Shown one piece after another: positions 9,201 through 13,484 of a stretch of 13,484 nucleotides of DNA. Position numbers and translations under genes: made by a program. This stretch comes from Gonium pectorale. Lineage: Eukaryota > Chlorophyta > Chlorophyceae > Chlamydomonadales > Volvocaceae. The notes beneath the pieces are model-generated. The model was not told where the DNA came from, ran no database searches, and was given only the letters and a program-made list of their open reading frames with translations. Numbering within the stretch: the stretch's first letter is position 1; each line of letters opens with the position of its first letter. The DNA lies in NCBI GenBank assembly GCA_001584585.1, contig LSYV01000025.1:1222222-1235705 (forward strand). The letters are read 5' to 3'.

Positions 9201-11925
9201 CGCCAGGAGCCGGAGTGGCCGAGGAGCCGTCCCACGCCAGCAGCCATACCAGCTTGGCCGTCCTCAAGCAACTGGCGGAGGCGGCGGAGGCCGCGACGGC
9301 TGCCCAGAACGCCAACGCCGCCGCGCTGGCGGCCCTGGAGCGAAGCCTGCCCGACTTGCTGCCGCCTGCCGCTGCCAGCGCCGCCGGCGGCGGCGGTCGC
9401 AGAAGCCGCTCCGCCAGCCGCCAGCGCCCAGCCGCGCCCGATTCCGCGCCGGTGTCACTTCCTCCCGCTGCCGCCGCCGCCGGTGGCGGCATTGCTGGCG
9501 GGAAGGGCGCCGGCCGGCCGCCCAGCCCGCAATTCGAGCAACAGCGCGAGGCTGTGGCCCATGCCCTGCCCCAGCTGCTGCTGCCGCCGCCCCAGGGCAG
9601 CCGATCACGCTCCCGGGGCCGTTCCCGACCGGCGACGGCGGGGCCTGCGCCGGCGGTAGCGGCCGCGGGCGGGGCCGAGCCCAACGCCGCAGCCAGCCCA
9701 CGAGGAGGGCCCTCAGCTGCTGCCGACGATGCCAATCCGCTGCACAGCAGTGTCCGGGCGGCGCTGCAGCACCAGCGGCAGCACAACCATCAGCAACAAC
9801 ACCAGGGGCAGTCGCTCCTGCCATACCAGCCCCAGACCCAGCCCCAACCCCAGCCCCAGTCATACCCGGACGACCAAGCGCGCAGGCGCAGCGGCAGCGC
9901 CGGCCGAGCCCCGCGGTCGCAGTCGCTGGAGCGGGGCCGACCGCCCCGGGACCCTGCCGCAGCTGCTGCCGCCACCTCTTCTCTTCGTGCCAGCCATGAC
10001 CGGGACGGCGCGGGGTCAGAGGAGCGGCGCCGTGAAAGCGGCAGCGGCGACGGCTGCGGGGGCGGCGGCGGCGGCCGGGAGCGGGGGCGCAGCCGGGAGC
10101 GCGACCCATGTAAGCTCGGCCCGGCGCACGACGCGCGCCCCCCACCCTTTCACCCCTGCGATCCCCGTAGGGATGCAGGAACGGGGCCGGGCGCGGGCGG
10201 CGGGAGGGAGAGGGACCGGGAGCGCGAGCGGGAGCGCGCTGCGGAGGTGGCGGAGCGTGAGCGGGCGGCGCTCGTTGAGGCGTACAAGACGCAGCGGGTG
10301 CTGTCGCCGCGGCCGGCTAACGTGCGCATGATCGCGATGGCGGAGCTTGGACTCGCGGGGCCGGGGCCAGACGCAGCCGGCAGCGGCGGTGGCGGAGGCG
10401 GCGGCGCTGTGCCCGTGCCGCTGCCGCTGCCGCTCGCCCAGCTCAGAGCGCCCGGCGAGACAGCGCAACATGGCGGTGGCCCCGCCGCCGGCAGCGGCGG
10501 GAATGGCGCTTTGGAGGGCGGCGGCGGCGGCGGTGGAACTCCCAGCGCCGGTGCACGGCTGTTCGTTGCCCCGGCCGACGATCTTGACTTGGACCTCGAT
10601 TTGGATTTCGAATCCAGAATCACCCCGACGCTCGGGCGTCCCACGATGGCTGGGGCTCCGGCGCCCAGACGGGAGCCCGGTGTCGGCGGCAGCAGCAGCG
10701 GTACCGCCGGCGGGGGGAGCAGCGTGGAGAGTGGGAGCGATGCGATGGCGGCGGCCGTGGCCACGGCAGCCGCGGCAGCGGCAGCGGCCGTCGCCGCAGG
10801 AAACGGTGGTGGCGGGGCCGGCGGAGTGCCACGCAGCCGTAAGCTGCGAATGGAGCTTCTGTACGAGGATGACGTGAGTGGCTGGGGCGAGAGAGGCGCG
10901 GAAATGCCATGGTTCCTTCGGGCATCGTTTCACAACCTGTGCATCCTGTCTGTGGCCGGCGCCTGGTGTCTCGGACTCGGCGGCCTCGGACTGCAGATAC
11001 ACCAGTCTCCAACACACGCTGCAGTGCACGGCCTGTGCGCGGCGTGCGTTTTGCCCCGCCACGGAACCCCCGCTTGGGTGCGAGGGCTTGCGTAATGCGC
11101 TTGGGCGATGGAAATTCATCCCTCTCTCTCCCGAACCCTTTCACGCTTTTATAACGTGCTTGGGTTAAGGGAACTAATATCTCTCTCTCTCCTCCCTTCC
11201 TCTTTCACGCTTTCGCCTTGATGCCCTGGCTCAGCTTCATCCTCCCTCGCATCCCTCGCATCCCTCCCCACCCACCCCAGAACTACCGAATGGATCTGCT
11301 GATGCAGCACCTGTTGGCGTGCCGCCCGTCGACGCGCCAGTACACCGACCCGCGGGTCAGTCGGGCCGCCGGCGCCGGTGGTGGCTTCGGTGCCGGTGGC
11401 AACGGCGGCCGAGCACAGTCGGCCCGCCCCGCCTCTGCGGCCCGCTCTCTAGCCCCCGGCGGCGCCGGCGGGGGGCCTCTGTCGGCTCGCAGTGGCGGCG
11501 GCGGTGGCGGGCGCCCGCTGTCCGCCTCAGCCACGTCATCGTCATCGGCGGCCGTACCTCTTCGAGCCTCCGCCACGGCGGCCCCTCTGCCCCGGCCACG
11601 CTCGCTCAGCGCGTCCATCGCCCGAAACCAGCGCCTCCAGAGCATCTACGGGGCTGGCGGCGCCGCATCGGCTTCTGGTGGCGGTGGCGGTGCCGCCCGG
11701 GACACGGGTGGCCGCCTCGCCTCCGCCGCGCACGCGGGTGGCGAGTCGCGTCATCTGTCGTGGGGACGCTCCGACGTGACGGCGGCGGCGCTGGCGGCGG
11801 GGACTGTGGGGCCACTGGACTCGGGGCGAGGGCCGCGGGGCGCGGAAGGGCAGGCAGGGGTGGGGCGGCGGGCGGCGCCGCCGCCCAGGCCCGTGTCGGC
11901 TCCCCGGGGGCAGCGATACGTCTGA
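3146..11925 (+). CDS. SANBR/KIAA1841-family BTB-domain protein, complete eight-exon gene (1450 aa)
   Basis: Exons: 3146-3261, 3374-3551, 3947-4168, 4650-4714, 5185-5278, 7301-7416, 7957-10873, 11281-11925; total 4353 bases with stop. Family evidence is by eye and memory: VVVHVSD...QDFTC...HGMRYF, LELSVYCDVSVFQWLLGY, VVSLLIASNFLQMDALVSDC, LARCAVCQ, WRAIYWHAWG and the CYSC...CTFH...PCC...CRAREH series follow the order of the animal SANBR BTB region (once DUF3342) and its Cys/His segment. In mammals SANBR binds corepressors through its BTB domain and restrains class-switch recombination; that second job cannot apply to an alga, so a nuclear corepressor-type role is inferred only. The animal N-terminal SANT domain is absent with this start. 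Intron 2 is GC-AG. Residues about 450-1220 and 1265-1450 are mostly Gly/Ala/Ser/Pro/Gln low complexity. The start is the first ATG after an in-frame TGA at 3098; a second ATG is at codon 10. Confidence 0.85.
3374..3551 (+). CDS. Exon 2: BTB core with the CDV-F-W segment
   Basis: It supplies the last base of Arg39 and residues 40-98. LELSVYCDVSVFQWLLGYC and VVSLLIASNFLQ are the most recognisable SANBR-type parts: an acidic CDV...F.WL strand-helix unit followed by the helix that ends just before MDALV. The acceptor is CTCGCGCAG at 3373. The donor is CAG|GCAAGT at 3552, a GC donor with otherwise perfect consensus. Confidence 0.9.
3552..3946 (+). other. Intron 2, GC-AG type
   Basis: The donor reads CAG|GCAAGT and the acceptor GACCCAG|ATG. 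Splicing here joins NFLQ to MDALV in frame, which is what family homology demands; the nearby GT at 3556 would add residues at a conserved junction. Confidence 0.8.
3947..4168 (+). CDS. Exon 3: BTB helix plus Gln/Arg-rich insertion
   Basis: Residues 99-172, phase 0 at both ends (CCCAG|ATG...AAG|GTGGGG). MDALVSDCLSFMAERL continues the BTB helix directly from exon 2. Residues about 120-155 are a Gln/Arg/Gly/Glu-rich insertion with many CAG codons, after which LPPELLSRLAK resumes a conserved-looking helix. The ATG at its start is an internal Met, not the gene start. Confidence 0.88.
4474..4513 (+). repeat. 20-bp direct repeat, two copies, in intron 3
   Basis: CGACCCGGCTTGGCGGCGCC is followed immediately by a near-copy with three differences. 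It lies inside intron 3 (4169-4649) and is followed by a doubled CCCTGCCATG. It is a small local duplication with no evident role. Confidence 0.7.
4650..4714 (+). CDS. Exon 4: short helical exon (65 bases)
   Basis: Residues 173-193 (LVPERLLEELAARDAEGDGRA) and two bases of Arg194, between CCCAG at 4649 and the donor CG|GTGCGTGCG. The acidic helix follows LLSRLAK as expected for the family, and its phase-2 end matches exon 5. Its small size makes it easy to miss in gene prediction. Confidence 0.8.
5185..5278 (+). CDS. Exon 5: basic helix and first CxxC pair
   Basis: Residues 195-225. RRSLVDRLYKYKLEGCL is a basic helix and LARCAVCQ carries the first Cys pair (C221, C224). The acceptor is TCCCCAG at 5184, the donor CAG|GTGGGG at 5279. 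It is followed by the 2-kb minisatellite-bearing intron. Confidence 0.87.
5744..6592 (+). repeat. Minisatellite: 12 full units of 69/70 bp plus a 20-bp partial
   Basis: Unit starts (at GGGCACC) are 5744, 5813, 5882, 5951, 6020, 6089, 6159, 6228, 6297, 6366, 6435, 6504 and the partial at 6573. Eleven units are 69 bp; the sixth is 70 bp through one extra G (CACGGGCAGC). Units are almost identical, differing mainly at one site, GACATAGC versus GACATTGC, in the order A,T,T,T,T,T,A,A,A,T,T,T. The near identity points to recent expansion or homogenisation. Confidence 0.97.
6639..6708 (+). repeat. Diverged copy of the minisatellite unit
   Basis: CACACGGCAGCTTTCCTGGC and the following bases align with the array unit across its length, including GACGGT, with many substitutions (CATCGCC for CATTGCTGG, GCGCCAGGCGACGG for GTGCCATGTGACGG). 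It lies 46 bases after the array and looks like an older copy. Confidence 0.7.
6822..6850 (+). other. Potential G-quadruplex / telomere-like G tract in intron 5
   Basis: Four GGGG runs are separated by 7, 3 and 3 bases, the last loops being TTA and CTA. The pattern meets the usual G-quadruplex rule and resembles plant/algal telomere repeats without matching them exactly. It is on the sense strand, so it would also be in the pre-mRNA. Confidence 0.6.
7301..7416 (+). CDS. Exon 6: link between the Cys pair and the zinc-type region
   Basis: Residues 226-263 and two bases of Arg264. GLFSLADRAKLDCPGPPLHP follows RCAVCQ directly and supplies C238; the rest is a variable linker. The acceptor is CGCGCAG at 7300 and the donor AG|GTGCGG at 7417. 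The end phase fits only the acceptor at 7956 among the AGs examined in the next intron. Confidence 0.8.
7417..7956 (+). other. Intron 6
   Basis: GT at 7417 and ACACAG at 7956. The last 250 bases are open in the frame of exon 7 by chance, so a start at 7703 can look attractive. Splicing at 7956 is preferred because phase and family homology (the HIPDASWRL segment follows directly) both fit. Confidence 0.75.
7957..10873 (+). CDS. Exon 7: Cys/His region and giant low-complexity tail (2917 bases)
   Basis: Residues 265-1236. The first 130 are ordered: VHIPDASWRLQDHL, IPWRAIYWHAWGLATVLYC, then candidate metal ligands C312, C315, C327, H330, C368, C369, C387 and H392. A run of 16 Gly with three interruptions (345-364) sits inside this cluster. 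Residues 418-446 (LTPALLDTLRSCAHLF...) form another ordered patch. The remainder is Gly/Ala/Pro/Ser-rich, with SR/RS stretches near 745 and 811, a Gln/His/Pro tract near 870-905, a charged RERDRERERER helix near 1013-1038, an ordered island EAYKTQRVLSPRPANVRMIA (1038-1057), and LDLDLDL at 1140-1146. It ends RKLRMELLYEDD at a perfect GTGAGT donor. Confidence 0.88.
10874..11280 (+). other. Intron 7, with pyrimidine-rich direct repeat
   Basis: Donor GTGAGT, acceptor CACCCCAG. A CT-rich block ending TTTCACGCTTT occurs twice (11120-11150 and 11181-11213). The intron is open in frame for 222 bases after exon 7, ending with a stop at 11093-11095; retention would truncate the protein after about 73 extra residues. 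Confidence 0.8.
11281..11925 (+). CDS. Exon 8: terminal exon with RM-helix and Ser/Ala-rich tail
   Basis: Residues 1237-1450 and TGA. NYRMDLLMQHLLACRP joins in phase 0 to MELLYEDD from exon 7, making one acidic-amphipathic helix that looks conserved. The rest is Gly/Ala/Ser/Arg-rich with several R-P-x-S-A elements and an island SIARNQRLQSIYG. The acceptor is CACCCCAG at 11280 after a long pyrimidine tract. Confidence 0.87.
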   Translation, partial: NYRMDLLMQHLLACRPSTRQYTDPRVSRAAGAGGGFGAGGNGGRAQSARPASAARSLAPGGAGGGPLSARSGGGGGGRPLSASATSSSSAAVPLRASATAAPLPRPRSLSASIARNQRLQSIYGAGGAASASGGGGGAARDTGGRLASAAHAGGESRHLSWGRSDVTAAALAAGTVGPLDSGRGPRGAEGQAGVGRRAAPPPRPVSAPRGQRYV

Positions 11926-11930
11926 GGCAT

Positions 11931-12140
11931 GGCAGGGGGCCGGGCCTTACGAAGAGCGGCATGCGGCATGCGGGGGTTGCTGATTTTATGGCATATTTAT
12001 GTCAACCAAGGCACTAGAGGATGCTGACGTTCGGGCAGCGAGGGGCAGGGGGCCGGGGTCGGCTCTTATACAGAGCCTCATGCGGGGGTTGCTGGGTGTA
12101 TAATTCTGGGTCCACGAAAGCAAGGCATGCACGAGAGGAT
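11931..12140 (+). repeat. Degenerate tandem duplication of ~95 bp
   Basis: Copy 1 (about 11931-12022) and copy 2 (about 12044-12140) share, in order, GGCAGGGGGCCGGG, GAGCGGCATGCG-like / GAGCCTCATGCG, CATGCGGGGGTTGCTG, a short AT-rich part, CAAGGCA and AGAGGAT, at an offset of about 113 bases. It begins five bases after the stop codon, so both copies are probably transcribed. Confidence 0.75.
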
Positions 12141-12401
12141 CTGGGAGGTCGCTTGGGGCTTGGGAGGGCAGATGGGCGCACAGCGCGGCATTTAGGACGG
12201 AGTGGAAGGCAGCACCGATGGGGCTGATGTGGATACGGGCAGACGCAGATCATTCGCATGCGCCGTATTGGGCGAATGCAAAGGATCAGTGCATAACGAA
12301 CGCTGCGGGGTCCCGGTTTCTTCGTTGGCGGCATACGAGTGAATGGTGCCCTTAAGGGTGTGTGCTGAGAACGTCGGGGCTCGGGGGTTCAGGTTTACTT
12401 G

Positions 12402-12419
12402 TGGCCCCGCTGGGGGCCA
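12402..12419 (+). other. GC-rich perfect hairpin in the 3' flank
   Basis: TGGCCCC and GGGGCCA form a 7-bp stem around the loop GCTG. A palindrome CCCTTAAGGG lies shortly before at 12349-12358. It might mark the 3' UTR end or be chance. Confidence 0.35.
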
Positions 12420-12762
12420 AGGATGGACCGGAGCGAAGACGTAACTGTTTTAGCATACCGTAACGCATACGTAACACTCGCACCTGCTCGCCCGCTCGTA
12501 TGCAAAGGAGGTTTCACGCCACACGGCGAGCGCGGGCTGGCTGGGAGCCCCAATCGGGCCCGTGTGTACAAGCAACCACTCGACATATGTTCAGCCCTAT
12601 GTGTATGTGTGTCCCAAGCCCCCAAGCCAATGGCACAAGAAGCCGAACCGCACTGGGTAGTGTGCTCTGTGCGCTGACCATGAGTTCGAATCTATTGAGC
12701 AAGCAGTCGCTGCCGTTGCAAGGTACATAGCACCGTACACCATTTGTACAACCGTGTCGTAC

Positions 12763-12767
12763 TTACA
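12763..12767 (-). promoter_or_regulatory. TGTAA poly(A)-type signal on the minus strand
   Basis: TTACA on the plus strand reads TGTAA on the minus strand, the usual poly(A) signal of chlorophyte mRNAs. It could end the transcript of a convergent gene lying beyond the right edge. A single pentamer is weak evidence. Confidence 0.25.
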
Positions 12768-13484
12768 TGCCAGTTGTCTTAGCTGGCACGGCCGCGCGCA
12801 CTTCATGGAAGGCACGGTAGCTAGGGCGGCACAAGCCTCCATGTCACACGGCCAAATGTAGCAGCCCCTGCCGTACGCATGTACTGCACGGTACTCCCAA
12901 TCAAGCCATGTCGGCTCCGTCCCGAGCGGGCCGCTTCGTTCGCCTGCCAAGATGGCAATGGTACGATGAAGCTCACCACACGCACAGTAGCGCGCTCTGG
13001 TTCCGCTACGTTGTTTCACTCGCGCTCCAAAAATCGTGGCCCCGCTCCAGCCAGGCGACTGCAGCGTGACGCTGCTGATGCAGGCCGCAAGCAAGCCGCA
13101 TGCCACACACATGGCCTGAAACTCGTTTTGTCGGTGATTTGCGGCACGCCTGGATCGCCTACTGCCCGGATCAATACAACCCACCGTACACTGCTTGCCC
13201 CCAGGCAAAAAGCCCTGCACAGCCAGCCAGCATCAGCGGGGCGCCTGCAGCGATGGCAAACAAGCCACAAGCCGCTCTTCCAGAAAGCCAAGGGAAACCC
13301 GACCGAGCGACCGCGATCCATGCTTCCAGTGACCCCCCATGCAATAAGCCTGCCTAGTAGCTTTCAAAGCACCTGAGCGGCTGCGGCATGCACCAGCGGA
13401 TGCACTCGCGCAAGGGCCCACAGAACGGTCTTGCACCACGTCAAGGCCACAGGCCCACCAGGCCCAGTCGTCCCCTCGCATAGC

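Larger units (their letters stand above)
11926..13484. other. 3' flank, no convincing gene
   Basis: GC drops after the stop codon and no frame shows domain-like or low-complexity algal coding character. It should contain the 3' UTR of the SANBR-like gene, but I found no TGTAA signal on the plus strand here. Open frames of about 165 codons (plus, 12879-13376) and 207 codons (minus, 12597-13220) overlap each other and look like chance. Confidence 0.6.

Noticed and set aside
8101..9786. 561-codon minus-strand open frame opposite exon 7
   Set aside because: GC-rich codons leave few stops on the opposite strand; its composition mirrors the Gly/Ala-coding sense strand, while the sense frame has the family motifs.
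7703..11095. Single-exon gene of 1130 codons starting at 7703
   Set aside because: Its first 84 codons are intron 6 and its last 74 are intron 7. Splice sites, phases and homology at both ends support the multi-exon gene instead.
12660..12710. tRNA-like T-arm around GAGTTCGAATC
   Set aside because: The flanking bases do not form a T stem and no acceptor, D or anticodon arm could be found.

Overview
The window looks like nuclear DNA of a green alga of the Chlamydomonas/Volvox type. This is inferred from several things seen together: very GC-rich coding sequence with strong preference for G or C at third codon positions, genes split by short GT-AG introns with (C)AG acceptors, proteins loaded with Ala/Gly/Gln/Pro low complexity, long non-coding flanks of lower GC, and a GC-rich minisatellite inside an intron. 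No bacterial, organellar or viral gene was seen. The species cannot be named from the sequence alone.

Left part (1-1523, minus strand): the 5' part of a gene that runs off the left edge. It starts with a tiny 8-codon exon, a 94-base intron and a large second exon, then changes reading frame (probably a second intron, ending at position 467) before a third exon that continues past position 1. The product is Ala-rich and helical; I do not recognise its family. A 1.6-kb lower-GC intergenic region (1524-3145) separates it from a divergent gene.

Centre (3146-11925, plus strand): one complete eight-exon gene of 1450 codons, which I reconstructed by exon phase and by homology recalled from memory. 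It is a homologue of SANBR/KIAA1841, the animal BTB-type corepressor-binding protein known as a regulator of antibody class switching. The BTB-like domain is spread over exons 1-5, a Cys/His cluster over exons 5-7, and a very long low-complexity tail fills exon 7 (2.9 kb) and exon 8. All seven introns have compatible phases (2,0,0,2,0,2,0), which strongly supports the model. The start at 3146 leaves no room for the SANT domain of the animal proteins. The tail holds a Leu/Asp repeat resembling an EAR repression motif.

Intron 5 (2.0 kb) carries twelve full 69/70-bp tandem repeat units, a diverged unit beyond them, and a telomere-like run of four GGGG tracts. 

Right part (11926-13484): 3' flank with a degenerate ~95-bp tandem duplication, a small GC-rich hairpin and no convincing gene; a TGTAA poly(A)-type signal on the minus strand hints that the 3' end of a convergent neighbour may lie here.
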